The notes beneath the pieces are model-generated. The model had not been told where the DNA came from. It saw only the letters and a list, made by a program, of their open reading frames with translations, and did no database searches. Of a stretch of DNA of 64,000 bases, positions 28,319 through 37,054 are shown one piece after another; position 1 is the stretch's first letter; the number at the start of each line of letters is the position of its first letter. The translations under genes were made by a program, and so were the position numbers. This DNA is from Trebonia sp963759545 (GTDB taxonomy: Bacteria > Actinomycetota > Actinomycetes > Streptosporangiales > Streptosporangiaceae): contig CAVXAB010000021.1 of the NCBI GenBank assembly GCA_963759545.1, positions 62,001 to 126,000 on the forward strand, written 5' to 3'.

Positions 28319-29275
28319 CTAAGTGAGCGTTTGATAATCGCCTGGATGCTTGGCCGGGCTGGGCGAAGGGGCTCCGCGTTGAGATGGGCGGGCGCGGGCC
28401 CCGCGTTCCCGATGTGTGACGACCAGGAAGACACAAGGGCCCGCGCATGCCCAGGATATGCGCCTGGCCAGGGGTTATCCCAGTGACCTGACCGATGCCC
28501 AGTGGCAGGTCATCGTGCCGTACCTGCCCGTACGAGCGCCAGGCGGGCGGGGCCGGCCGCGGGTCTGGCCGCTGCGGACGGATCATCGAGGCGATCTTGT
28601 ACCTGGACCGGGCCGGGTGCGCCTGGCGGTACCTGCCCAAGGACTTCCCGCCCTGGCGGACGGTATACGGCTACTTCGCCGCCTGGCGCGATGACGGTAC
28701 CCTGTCCCGGCTGCACGACGGGCTGCGCGCCCAGGTCCGGGCCGCGGCCGGCCGGGACGCCGAGCCGACCGCGGCGATCATCGACTCCCAGTCCGCCCGC
28801 GCCGCCGACACCGTGTCCCGGGCCACCCGGGGCTGGGATAACGCCAAGAAGGTGAACGGCCGCAAGCGGCACATCGCGGTGGACGCACTGGGCCTGCTGC
28901 TGGCCGTGGTGATCACCGCCGCGTCCGTCCAGGACCGCGACGCCGCCCGGCCGCTGCTGTGGAACCTGCACCGCACCTCCCGAAGCATCCGCCTGGTCTG
29001 GGCCGACTCTGTTTACAACGGCAAGCTCGTCGGCTGGGCCGCCAGCATGAAGATGACCCTGCAGATCGTCGCCCGGCGCCAGCCGCACGCCTTCGAGGTG
29101 CTGCCCCGCAGATGGGTCGTCGAGCGCACGTTCGCCTGGATAAGCAAGCACCGCCGCACCGTCCGCGACTACGAGCGCCTCCCGGCCAGCCACGAAGCCA
29201 TGATCATGTGGGCCATGACCGCCCTCATGGCACGCCGCCTGGCCCGCCCCGCCCATCTATCAGGCACTCACTTAG
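28319..29275 (+). mobile_element. IS5-family insertion sequence (~957 bp)
   Basis: Imperfect terminal inverted repeats: left CTAAGTGAGCGTTTGATAAT at 28319, right (reverse complement, ending 29275) CTAAGTGAGTGCCTGATAGA. The interior is almost entirely one transposase gene. Flanks share CCGG on both sides, but a clean target duplication is not obvious. A 3' fragment of a related element lies at 29960-30166. Confidence 0.75.
28458..29275 (+). pseudogene. IS5-family DDE transposase (frameshift near 28578)
   Basis: ATG 28458 opens with the family's typical MRLARGYPSDLTDAQWQVIV. Near 28578 the match moves one frame on: IIEAILYLDRAGCAWRYLPK, DFPPWRTVYGYFAAWRDDG. The catalytic triad is visible as Asp in AIIDSQSARAA, Asp in VWADSVYNGKL and Glu in VVERTFAWISKHRR. 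The second frame runs through the right inverted repeat without stopping, so another small change is likely at the end. IS5 subgroups with programmed frameshifting exist, but the break position does not clearly show a slippery heptamer. Confidence 0.75.
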
Positions 29276-29311
29276 GTCCGGCCGCAGCCGCCGGGCGTGC
29301 GACTGGCGGCA

Positions 29312-29770
29312 TCATCCGGTGTGCGGCGCCGGCCGGCTGGCGACGTATGCAGTGCGAAGCCCTGGCCGGAACCCCAGTGCCTCGTAGAACCCGTGGACGC
29401 CCGGGTCTGCCCGGCCGCTTTGCATCAGCACGTGGTGACAGCCGGCCGTCCACGCATGCGCCAGGGCGGCCTGCACGACAGCCTTGCCGTGACCCCGCCC
29501 CCTGAGCTCCGGGTGGCTGACAACGTTCTCCAGGAAGCCGTGCCGCCTGCCTTCACGCAGCAGGTTCGGCGCAGTGATGAGCATGCACGTCGCAGCAATG
29601 CGATCGACGTGGTCGGAAACGAACACGTAGGCTCCCCGCTGCGCCAGGGTGTCTCGCCAGATGCCCTCGGCACGCTCGCGCGGCTGCGCCGCAGCACTCA
29701 CCTCCGACACTTCAAACAGAGCCAGCAAAGACGGCAAGTCGGAGGCGCGCGCCAGCCGGGCAGTGGGCAT
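29312..29770 (-). CDS. GNAT-family N-acetyltransferase
   Basis: 152 residues from ATG 29770 (MPTARLARASDLPSLLALFE). The GNAT core is visible: YVFVSDHVDRIAATCMLITA, then FLENVVSHPELRGRGHGKAV with the acetyl-CoA pyrophosphate loop RGRGHGKA, and HVLMQSGRADPGVHGFYEAL plus GFR (motif B). Transfers acetyl from acetyl-CoA to an unknown amine. It stands alone between the IS element and its relative's remnant. Confidence 0.88.
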   Translation of the reverse strand: MPTARLARASDLPSLLALFEVSEVSAAAQPRERAEGIWRDTLAQRGAYVFVSDHVDRIAATCMLITAPNLLREGRRHGFLENVVSHPELRGRGHGKAVVQAALAHAWTAGCHHVLMQSGRADPGVHGFYEALGFRPGLRTAYVASRPAPHTG

Positions 29771-29959
29771 GGTGCACATTCAAGCACTGCTCGCCGGGCG
29801 CAATGAGCCAGGCCATCAACCAAGGCTCATTCTGCCTGCATTCACCATCCGCCCGGCGCTCGCGACACAGGACGCGAACCCGGCGCCCCGTGCTCACGAG
29901 GCCGGGAGCTGCTCAGGCAACGCCGGCGGAAAGCGAAGGACCGGCACCTGCGCACTTCC

Positions 29960-30166
29960 CAGGTCCTGCCACGCCGCTGGGTCGCCGAGTGCACCCCTGG
30001 CACGGATCACCAGCTCACAACGCGGTCCGGAACTACGAGCGGCCCCCCCGGACACCACGAGACCATGATCCGGCGGGCCATGATCACTACCATGAGCCGC
30101 CGCCTCGCCAGACAGTCACAACCACCCAGAGAGAGTACGGCCCGAGTTTCCAAACACTCACTAAGA
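29960..30166 (+). mobile_element. 3' remnant of an IS5-family element
   Basis: A decayed copy of the transposase C-terminus: QVLPRRWVAEC matches EVLPRRWVVER of the complete element, and later (frame-corrected) VRNYERPPGHHETMIRRAMI, then TTMSRRLAR matches its VRDYERLPASHEAMIMWAMT, then ALMARRLAR. It is followed by a recognisable right inverted repeat (AAACACTCACTAAG). The 5' part is gone and the middle carries deletions. Confidence 0.7.
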
Positions 30167-30219
30167 CGGTCGGCTGCCGCTGACCCCTCCGGCCGCGCGA
30201 CGACCTCAGCGGTTTGCAT

Positions 30220-30263
30220 AAGCGGAGCGTCGTTCCGTATAGTTACGGAACGACGCTCCGCTT
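30220..30263. promoter_or_regulatory. Perfect 20-bp inverted repeat upstream of the aldo/keto reductase
   Basis: AAGCGGAGCGTCGTTCCGTA and its exact complement flank TAGT. The centre CCGTATAGTTACGG includes a TATAGT -10-like hexamer 70-100 bases before the reductase start. It could be a repressor site overlapping the promoter or a transcript hairpin. The IS remnant ends about 50 bases before it. Confidence 0.6.
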
Positions 30264-30336
30264 TGGTTCATGGTACAGAACACACGGCACCGGACGAAGC
30301 GTTCGCCACACCTGGACCGCAACCTAAGGAGACCGC

Positions 30337-31366
30337 ATGCGGTACCGCACCCTCGGCAGGACGGGCATCAAGGTCAGCCCGTACGCGCTCGGCGCGATGA
30401 TGTTCGGGGCCGTCGGCAACCCCGACCACGACGACTCGATCCGCATCATCCACAAGGCGCTTGACGCGGGGATCAACTTCGTCGATACCGCCGACGCCTA
30501 CTCAGGCGGCGAGTCGGAAGAGATCGTGGGCAAGGCGCTTAAGGGACGTCGCGACGACGTCGTCCTTGCGACCAAGCTGCACCTCCCGATGGGCGATGAC
30601 CCGAACCGGCGGGGCAACTCGCGGCGCTGGATCATGACCGAGGTCGAGAACTCGCTGCGCCGCCTGCAGACCGACCACATCGACCTGTACCAGATCCACC
30701 GGCCTGACCCAGAAACCGACATCGAGGAGACGCTGTCCGCGCTGTCGGACCTGATCCGTAACGGAAAGGTCCGCGCGATCGGGTCATCCGCCGATGCCCG
30801 CCTCCGACATCGTCGAGGCCCAGTGGGCGGCCGAGCGGCGCGGCCTTGAGCGGTTCCGCACCGAGCAGCCGGCCTACTCGATCCTCAACCGCGCCATCGA
30901 GGCCGAGGTGCTGCCCGTCGCCCAGCGCTACGGCATGGGCGCGCTGGTGTGGAGCCCGATGGCCGGGGGCCTGCTCACCGGCCGGTACCGCAAGGGCGAG
31001 CAGGCCAATACGCACCGGGCCGGCTTCGGCTTCAGGCACCTGAGCGACGAGCGCCGGCTCGACGCCGTCGAGCTGATCATTCCGCTCGCGGAAAAGGCGG
31101 GCCTGCCGATGACGCACCTCGCGATGGCGTTCGCGATCGCTCACCCCGGCGTGACCAGCGCGATCATCGGGCCGCGCACGATGGAGCAGCTCGATGACCT
31201 GCTCGCCGGCGTCGACGTCACGCTCACCGATGAGATCCTCGACCAGATCGACGAGATCGTCCCGCCGGGCACCGACGTCGGCAGGCTCGACATGGCCTAC
31301 CTGCCCCCGGCCCTCCAGCGCCAGGACCTCCGCCGCCGGCCCGCGAACGAACGCGCGGCCGCCTGA
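30337..31366 (+). CDS. Aldo/keto reductase, one apparent frameshift near 30793
   Basis: About 343 residues when joined. First frame: MRYRTLGRTGIKVSPYALGA, DTADAYSGGESEEIVGKAL (catalytic Asp/Tyr), VVLATKLHLPMGDDPN (Lys), HIDLYQIHRPDP (His) - the full AKR catalytic tetrad. One extra base near 30793 (TCCGCCGATG) shifts to the frame holding PASDIVEAQWAAERRGLERF, NRAIEAEVLPVAQRYGMGAL, VTSAIIGPRTMEQLDDLLAG. NADPH-dependent carbonyl reduction; the type resembles YajO/Gre3-like general reductases. GGAG lies upstream of the ATG. The strong palindrome before it suggests a dedicated regulator that is not adjacent. Confidence 0.85.
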
Positions 31367-31426
31367 CGCCTGATCACTCACCGCTTGCTCCCAGGATGGG
31401 GGGTCCGGTTGCGCACCCTTAATGAA

Positions 31427-31451
31427 AATGATTACCATAACGGTATTCGTT
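31427..31451 (+). promoter_or_regulatory. Zur-like site
   Basis: AATGATTACC and GGTATTCGTT are inverted arms (8 of 10 pairs) around ATAAC, preceded by TGAA. The TGAAAATGATTACC half closely resembles zinc-uptake regulator boxes. It lies 50 bases upstream of a metal-binding lipoprotein. Confidence 0.6.
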
Positions 31452-31500
31452 TCCAATCCCGTGCGCCCCGCGGCGCTTCCCCTCCTGGGAGTACAAGGTC

Positions 31501-32457
31501 ATGCGAACCCGCTCCGGCGTCCTCGCCGTTGCCCTGCCCCTGGCAGCAACGCTGCTGGCGAGCGCGTGCTCGTCCTCGTCCGCCTCGTCGAGCGCGGCTG
31601 GCGGCAGTTCGGCTGCCGCCGCGTCAGTTACCAAGATCACGGCCATCGGGGCCGAGAACGAGTACGCCGACGTCATCGCGCAGGTAGGCGGTAAGTACGT
31701 GCAGGCCGCGTCGATCATGAGCAACCCGAACACCGACCCGCACACGTTCGAGGCGAGCCCGGCCGTTGCCAGGGAGATCACCGCCGCTAAGTTGATCGTG
31801 CAGAACGGCGTCGGCTACGACAACTGGGCGACCACCATCGAGAACGCCGACCCGAGCGGCGGCCGCAAGGTGATCAACGTCCAGCAGCTCCTCGGCCTGC
31901 CGGACAGCACGCCCAACCCCCACCTGTGGTACGAGCCGACCACGATGCCGGCCGTGGCCAGCGCGATCGCGACCGACCTCGGGCAGATCGACCCCGCGCA
32001 CGCGTCCTACTACAAGGCCAACGCGGCCTCGTTCATCGCCAGCCTGGCGGGATGGACCAACGCGATCGCGGCGTTCAAGGCGGCCCACCCGGGCATCCCG
32101 GTCGCCACCACGGAGCCGGTGGCCGACTACATGCTCCAGGCGGCGGGCGTGAACAACCTGACTCCCTTTACGTTCCAGGCCGACATCATGAACGGCACCG
32201 ACCCCTCGCCGCAGGACACGGCACTCGAGGACTCGCTGTTCACCCAGCACAAGGTCAAGGTGTTCCTGTACAACCGGCAGGTCACCGACTCGCTGACCGA
32301 GTCGTTCATCAAGCTGGCGAACGAGAACGGCATCCCGGTCGTCGGCGTCTACGAGACCATGCCGACCCCCGGCTACACGTACCAGACCTGGATGGAAGCC
32401 GAGGTCAACGCCCTGAACAAGGCCGTGACCGCCAAGGTCTCGACGGAACACCTCTGA
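31501..32457 (+). CDS. Zinc/manganese-type ABC transporter substrate-binding lipoprotein (ZnuA-like)
   Basis: 318 residues. A lipoprotein signal ends in the lipobox LLASAC (Cys ~23), followed by a Ser/Ala linker. The cluster A-I family features are present: His in NTDPHTFEASP, His in NPHLWYEP, and acidic/amide residues in TTEPVADYMLQAAG. The usual His-rich loop of zinc-specific members is missing. No ATPase or permease follows: the next gene is convergent on the other strand. A Zur-like box lies upstream, so zinc is the favoured ligand. The membrane partners must be elsewhere. Confidence 0.85.
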   Translation: MRTRSGVLAVALPLAATLLASACSSSSASSSAAGGSSAAAASVTKITAIGAENEYADVIAQVGGKYVQAASIMSNPNTDPHTFEASPAVAREITAAKLIVQNGVGYDNWATTIENADPSGGRKVINVQQLLGLPDSTPNPHLWYEPTTMPAVASAIATDLGQIDPAHASYYKANAASFIASLAGWTNAIAAFKAAHPGIPVATTEPVADYMLQAAGVNNLTPFTFQADIMNGTDPSPQDTALEDSLFTQHKVKVFLYNRQVTDSLTESFIKLANENGIPVVGVYETMPTPGYTYQTWMEAEVNALNKAVTAKVSTEHL

Positions 32458-32469
32458 TGCCAGCGCACG

Positions 32470-33339
32470 TCAAGGCAGTGCAGGCCAGCGGCCGAGGATG
32501 ACCAGGTCGGCCTCGGCGATGCGGCCGGGATCGTCGAGGAGGTCGATCGCGACGATCCTCGCGCCGGTGATCGTGAACGCCGTGAGCCCGATCGGCCTCC
32601 CCTCGGCGGCGTTGACGGCGCCGACCGCTCCGTTGATCAGTGCGGGGAGCGTGACCTGGGCGAATCGCGAGAAGGCGAGCGCGCGTCCGGCGACCGCCGC
32701 CGCACCACGGACCACGTCGGCGCCGTTGGAGCGGACCACCACGTCCGGGTCGAGTGCCTTGAGCAGCGCTTCGAAGTCGCCGTTGCGCGCGGCGGTGAGG
32801 AAGGCGTCGACGATCTCCCGCTGCCTGGTCTGGTCGGTGTCGAGGACCGGGGCAACGCCCTGGACCCGCCGGCGGGCGCGGCTGGCCAGCTGACGGGCCG
32901 CGGCGGGCGAGCGCCCGACGATGGGCGCGATGTCGTCGAACGGGACGGCGAACATGTCGTGCAGGACGAACGCGAGCCGCTCGGCGGGCGCCAGCGTGTG
33001 CAAGATGACCAGGAGCGCGGGACCGATGGAGTCGGCGAGCAGTGCCTGCCCTTCGGGGTCGACGCCGTCCGCGTGGCTGACGGCCGACTCGGCCAGGTGC
33101 ATCCCCACCGGCACTTCCCTGCGCGACTGCAGCATGTTCAGGCACACCCGGGCGACGACCGTCGTCAGCCAGCCGCCGAGGTTCTCGATCTGGCTGGCGT
33201 CGGAGCGGCTCAGCCGCAGCCAGGTTTCCTGGACGGCGTCGTCGGCCTCGCTCGCCAGGCCGAGCGTCTGGTAGGCGACCGCGCGCAGCCGGGCCCGGTG
33301 GGTCTCGAACCGTTCCGCGAGCACGTCATGTTGGTCCAT
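32470..33339 (-). CDS. ECF41-type RNA polymerase sigma factor
   Basis: 289 residues. Sigma2 (RLRAVAYQTLGLASEADDAV and QETWLRLS) and sigma4 (LAPAERLAFVLHDMFAVPFD, IAPIVGRSPAAARQLASRAR) are followed by a C-terminal SnoaL-like domain (~170-289: VDAFLTAARNGDFEALLKAL, DPDVVVRSNGADVVRGA). That extension replaces an anti-sigma factor in ECF41 proteins and modulates activity. Such genes usually sit next to a carboxymuconolactone decarboxylase, oxidoreductase or epimerase gene they control; none is adjacent. The ABC exporter starts 73 bases away on the other strand and may be the target instead. Confidence 0.88.
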   Translation of the reverse strand: MDQHDVLAERFETHRARLRAVAYQTLGLASEADDAVQETWLRLSRSDASQIENLGGWLTTVVARVCLNMLQSRREVPVGMHLAESAVSHADGVDPEGQALLADSIGPALLVILHTLAPAERLAFVLHDMFAVPFDDIAPIVGRSPAAARQLASRARRRVQGVAPVLDTDQTRQREIVDAFLTAARNGDFEALLKALDPDVVVRSNGADVVRGAAAVAGRALAFSRFAQVTLPALINGAVGAVNAAEGRPIGLTAFTITGARIVAIDLLDDPGRIAEADLVILGRWPALP

Positions 33340-33412
33340 CGGTCACATTCTCTCTTCGTTGCCGGACATAGAGCTGACCAGCCAGACCCCGCTGATGTGA
33401 CGGAGGAACAGC

Positions 33413-34387
33413 GTGCAGCCACCGATCCTCGAGGCCCGTGGCCTCATGAAGCGCTACGGCAAGATCCAGGCGCTGGCCGGGTTGGACCTCGTCGTCAGCC
33501 CGGGCCGGGTGGTCGCGCTGCTTGGGCCTAACGGTGCGGGCAAGACGACGTTCGTCCGGGCGGTGGCCACCTTGCTTCGTCCGGACGCGGGGACGCTGTA
33601 CGTCGACGGCATCGACGCCCTGCGCAAGCCCGCCAAGGTGCGGCAGGTGGTCGGCCTGGCAGGTCAGTTCGCGGCCGTGGAGGAGGCGATGACCGGCCGG
33701 GAGAACCTGCAGATGGTCGGACGCCTCTTCGGGCTGGACAAGAAGGAGGCTAAGGCGGCGGCGGCCAGGGTCCTCGACCAGATGCAGCTCACCGCCGACG
33801 CCGACCGGCTGGTGCGCGGCTATTCCGGGGGCATGCGCCGCCGCGTCGACCTGGGCATCAGCCTGGTCGGCACCCCCCGTCTGCTGCTGCTCGACGAGCC
33901 AACGACGGGCCTTGATCCTGGCAGCCGCATCCAGCTTTGGGACGCGATACGGAGCCTGGTCGTCGCCGGCACTGACATCCTGCTGACAACCCAGTACCTC
34001 GACGAGGCCGACCGGCTCGCCTCGGACATCGTCATCATCGACCACGGCAAGGTGATCGCCGCCGGTACGCCCGCGGAGCTTAAGACCCGCGCCGGGGACG
34101 ACATGATCGAGGTGCACGTCCGTGACGCCTGCCAGCTCCCGGTGGTCTCCGGCATGCTGGCCACCATCGGTCACGACCCGCGGATCGACCTCCCTCGGCA
34201 TCGCGCCTACGTGGCGGTGGACGACGGCAGCAGCCGCCTGATGGACGCGCTGCGGGCACTGGACGGCCACGGCATCGCCGTCGAGGACGTCTCGCTGCGC
34301 CGGCCCACGCTCGACGAGGTCTTCCTCGCCCTTACCGGGAAGCCGGCGCAGGCCACCGACTCACCCGCGCAACCCGCCGATGCCTGA
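33413..34387 (+). CDS. DrrA-type ABC exporter ATPase
   Basis: 324 residues: Walker A LLGPNGAGKTT, signature YSGGMRRRVDLGISLVG, Walker B LLLLDEPTTGLDP, H-loop region LTTQYLDEADRLA, and the DrrA-type C-terminal extension ending in RRPTLDEVFLALTG. It powers export of a hydrophobic compound together with the permease 24 bases downstream. Divergent from the ECF41 sigma gene. Confidence 0.92.
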   Translation: MQPPILEARGLMKRYGKIQALAGLDLVVSPGRVVALLGPNGAGKTTFVRAVATLLRPDAGTLYVDGIDALRKPAKVRQVVGLAGQFAAVEEAMTGRENLQMVGRLFGLDKKEAKAAAARVLDQMQLTADADRLVRGYSGGMRRRVDLGISLVGTPRLLLLDEPTTGLDPGSRIQLWDAIRSLVVAGTDILLTTQYLDEADRLASDIVIIDHGKVIAAGTPAELKTRAGDDMIEVHVRDACQLPVVSGMLATIGHDPRIDLPRHRAYVAVDDGSSRLMDALRALDGHGIAVEDVSLRRPTLDEVFLALTGKPAQATDSPAQPADA

Positions 34388-34411
34388 CCGTCCCGGCTGG
34401 AAGGAGCCATC

Positions 34412-35251
34412 ATGACCGACACGTACGCAATCACGCCATCGCCTGCTGTGCCACGGGCCACGGTCAATACCGGGGCCAGGTTGTGGGTCAGCTCTCTCGT
34501 CGTGGCGGGGCGGATGGTGCGCAAGTTCGCCAGGACCCCGCAGCTCATCGTCTTCACCACGATCCAGAGCGCCTTGTTCCTGCTCATGTTCCGGTTCGCG
34601 TTCGGCGGGGCCATCGGCACCGGGGGTTCCCTGTCGTACGTCAACTTCCTGGTGCCGGGGTTCATCGCCAGCAGCGTCCTGTGGTCGGGGATGGGGGCGG
34701 CGACCGGGGTGGCCGAGGACGTCGAGCACGGCTTCGTCGACCGGCTCAGGTCCCTGCCCATTCCCCGCGCGGCGGTGCTCATCGGGCGTAGCCTCGCCGA
34801 CGCCGCCCTGCTGGCATGGGCGCTCGCGGTCGCCGCGGTGCTCGGGTTCGCCGTCGGATTCCGCCTGACCGGCTCGACTGGCGATGCCCTGGCCGCGTTC
34901 GGGTTGTGCTTGGTGTTCGGCTTTGCCTTTGAGTGGGTCTTCATCGTGATCGGCCTGGTGAGCGGCACCGCGCGCGCGGCACAGTCGATCGGCCTGCTGG
35001 TGACACCGCTGGTGTTCCTCTCCAGCGCCTACGTGCCGGTCAAGAGCATGCCCGCCGGGGTAAGGCAGTTCAGCGAGATCCAGCCGCTGACCCCGATGGT
35101 CAACGCGGTGCGCGCGCTCGCCACGGGATCCCGCGGGCAGGCGCTGCTCGACCACGGCACCGGCTACTACGTCGGGCTGTCGCTGGCCTGGGCGGCGGCG
35201 ATCTTCGTGGTGTTCGGGGTCCTCGCCGTCGTGCGCTTCGCGCGGCGCTGA
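34412..35251 (+). CDS. DrrB-type ABC-2 permease
   Basis: 279 residues with about six membrane helices (for example LIVFTTIQSALFLLMFRFAF, ALAVAAVLGFAVGF, LVTPLVFLSSAYVPV, LAWAAAIFVVFGVLAVV) and the EDVEHGFVDRLRSLPIPRAA coupling helix typical of DrrB. Partner of the ATPase just upstream; a GGAGCC site precedes the ATG. Drug or lipid export is the expected role. Substrate unknown. Confidence 0.92.
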   Translation: MTDTYAITPSPAVPRATVNTGARLWVSSLVVAGRMVRKFARTPQLIVFTTIQSALFLLMFRFAFGGAIGTGGSLSYVNFLVPGFIASSVLWSGMGAATGVAEDVEHGFVDRLRSLPIPRAAVLIGRSLADAALLAWALAVAAVLGFAVGFRLTGSTGDALAAFGLCLVFGFAFEWVFIVIGLVSGTARAAQSIGLLVTPLVFLSSAYVPVKSMPAGVRQFSEIQPLTPMVNAVRALATGSRGQALLDHGTGYYVGLSLAWAAAIFVVFGVLAVVRFARR

Positions 35252-35321
35252 GCCGGCGCTTCGCGCGGCGCTGGGCCTGCCGGCGTCCTCGGCCGCTGGC
35301 TTGCGGCCAGCAGGCCCTGGA

Positions 35322-36044
35322 TCAGAAGTTGAGGCCGCCGGTGGCCTGGATGTTCTGGCCGGTGATCCACCGGGCGTCGGGGCTGGCCAGGAAGGCGACC
35401 ACGTCCGCGATGTCGGCGGGCGTGCCCAGCCGGCCCAAGGCGGTGAGCGCGGTGGCCTGCTCAAGCGATTCCGGGGAATTGGCGGCGCGCAGCAGGTCGG
35501 TGTCGGTCGCGCCGGGCGAGACGGTGTTGACCGTGATGCCCCGCGGGCCGAACTCGTACGCGGCGACCTTGGTGAACTGTTCCAGGGCGGCCTTGCTCGC
35601 GCAGTACAGCGCGATGCCAGGGGCGGGTGCCGCGGTGTTGAGGGTCGAGATGCTGATGATGCGCCCGCCGTCGCGCAGCAGCGGCGCGGCCCGCTGCATG
35701 GCCAGCAGGGGGAACTTCGCGTTCACCGTCATCGCCTGGTCGAACAGTTCCGGCGTGATGTCACTGATCGGGGCGGGCGCGGTGATCGCGGCGTTGTTGA
35801 CGAGGATGTCCAGGCCGCCGTCGACGGGCTCAAACAGCGCGTCGAGGTTCTCGAGATCCTCCTGGTCAGCCCGGACCGCCACCGCGTCGCCGATTTCCCT
35901 GGCGAGCGCGTCGGCGGCGGCCTTGTCGTCACGGAAGCTGAACACGACCCGCGCGCCGTCCGCGGCGAGCCGCCGCACGATCGCCCGGCCGATGCCCCGG
36001 GATCCCCCCGTCACCACTGCGGTCTTGCCGGCGAGCGTCATCAT
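35322..36044 (-). CDS. Short-chain dehydrogenase/reductase
   Basis: 240 residues. Cofactor loop TGGSRGIGRAI near residue 13, NNAA, catalytic Ser in ISISTLNTAAP, YCASK (Tyr-x-x-x-Lys) and ITVNTVSPGATDTDLLRAA; ends with the classical WITGQNIQATGGLNF. FabG-like NAD(P)H oxidoreductase of unknown substrate. An Arg-free position after the loop (FSFRDD) leaves cofactor choice open. Stands alone, converging with DrrB. Confidence 0.9.
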   Translation of the reverse strand: MMTLAGKTAVVTGGSRGIGRAIVRRLAADGARVVFSFRDDKAAADALAREIGDAVAVRADQEDLENLDALFEPVDGGLDILVNNAAITAPAPISDITPELFDQAMTVNAKFPLLAMQRAAPLLRDGGRIISISTLNTAAPAPGIALYCASKAALEQFTKVAAYEFGPRGITVNTVSPGATDTDLLRAANSPESLEQATALTALGRLGTPADIADVVAFLASPDARWITGQNIQATGGLNF

Positions 36045-36091
36045 GGCTGCGATGCTAACCGGGGAGCAGGAAGCACCGCCAGCAAGACGGC

Positions 36092-36122
36092 AGCGGGGCC
36101 CTCGTGATCCGAGGGCCCCGCT
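36092..36122. terminator. Hairpin terminator between SDR and ABC operon
   Basis: AGCGGGGCCCTCG and its exact complement around TGATC form a 13-bp stem, 70 bases downstream of the permease stop on the minus strand and just upstream of the SDR start. A T-rich tract follows on the plus strand (GTTCTTCGTTATCC). Confidence 0.7.
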
Positions 36123-36192
36123 GTTCTTCGTTATCCGTTATTCGCGGTGTCCCGCCGCGCTCCGCGCGTCCTGCCATCAGCGCGCCATCAGC

Positions 36193-37053
36193 TCAGCTCG
36201 GCTTCGGCTCCCGCTCGTACAGCCGCCGCGACCAGGCGTACGACAGCACCGCCACCCCGACGCACCAGGCGATCGTGATCACCAGGTTGTCGCCGATCCT
36301 CGTTCCGGTCAGCAGTCCGCGCAGCGTCTCGTTCACCGGGGTGAACGGCTCGTACTCGGCGAACCAGCGCAGCGCCGTCGGCAGCGAGCTGGTCGGGACG
36401 AACCCGCTGCCGAGGAACGGCAGGAGGATGAGGAACATCGGCGAGTTGCTCGCGGTCTCCACGCTCTTGGCCGACAGCCCCAGGCCGACGCACAGCCACG
36501 TCACGGCGAAGGTCAGCAGCAGGACCACGCCGAAGGCGGCGAGCCACTCGGCGGCGTTCGCGTGCGGACGGAAGCCGACGGCCAGCGCGGCCGCGGTGAC
36601 GACCACGACGCCGATCAGCGTCTGGATGGTCGCGCCCACGACGTGCCCGGTCAGCACCGACGACCGGGCGACGGCCATGGTACGGAAGCGGGCGATGATG
36701 CCCTCGGTCATGTCCTGCGCGACGGCGATCGCCGTGCCCTGCGCCGCGGCGGCCACGGCCATCAGGATGATCGCCGGGGCGACGTAGTCGGCGTACGCGG
36801 CGCGGCCGCCGTGTAGGCCGGCCGGCATCCCGCTGCCGAGCCCCGACCCGAGCGTCCCGCCGAAGATGTAGACGAACAGCAGCAGGAAGACCAGCGGCAT
36901 CAGGGTGATCATCAGGGTCAGCGACGGATAGCGCTGCATGTGCCGCAGGTTGCGGCGCAGCATGATCCGCGCGTGGACGAGGGCGTGGGAACGAGTGTCG
37001 CCCGTGGTGAGGCCCTTGCCGAGGCCGGTGTCGGCCATCGTCGTGGTGCTCAT
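36193..37053 (-). CDS. ABC-2 exporter permease (second DrrAB-type system)
   Basis: 286 residues from ATG 37053 (MSTTTMADTGLGKGL). Six predicted helices, for example SLTLMITLMPLVFLLLFVYI, APAIILMAVAAAAQGTAIAV, TLIGVVVVTAAALAVGF, VVLLLTFAVTWLCVGLGL. EGIIARFRTMAVARSSVLTG is the DrrB-type coupling segment. It starts 1 base after the ATPase stop, so it belongs to that operon (DUF4097 protein, ATPase, permease). Confidence 0.9.
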   Translation of the reverse strand: MSTTTMADTGLGKGLTTGDTRSHALVHARIMLRRNLRHMQRYPSLTLMITLMPLVFLLLFVYIFGGTLGSGLGSGMPAGLHGGRAAYADYVAPAIILMAVAAAAQGTAIAVAQDMTEGIIARFRTMAVARSSVLTGHVVGATIQTLIGVVVVTAAALAVGFRPHANAAEWLAAFGVVLLLTFAVTWLCVGLGLSAKSVETASNSPMFLILLPFLGSGFVPTSSLPTALRWFAEYEPFTPVNETLRGLLTGTRIGDNLVITIAWCVGVAVLSYAWSRRLYEREPKPS

Positions 37054-37054
37054 G

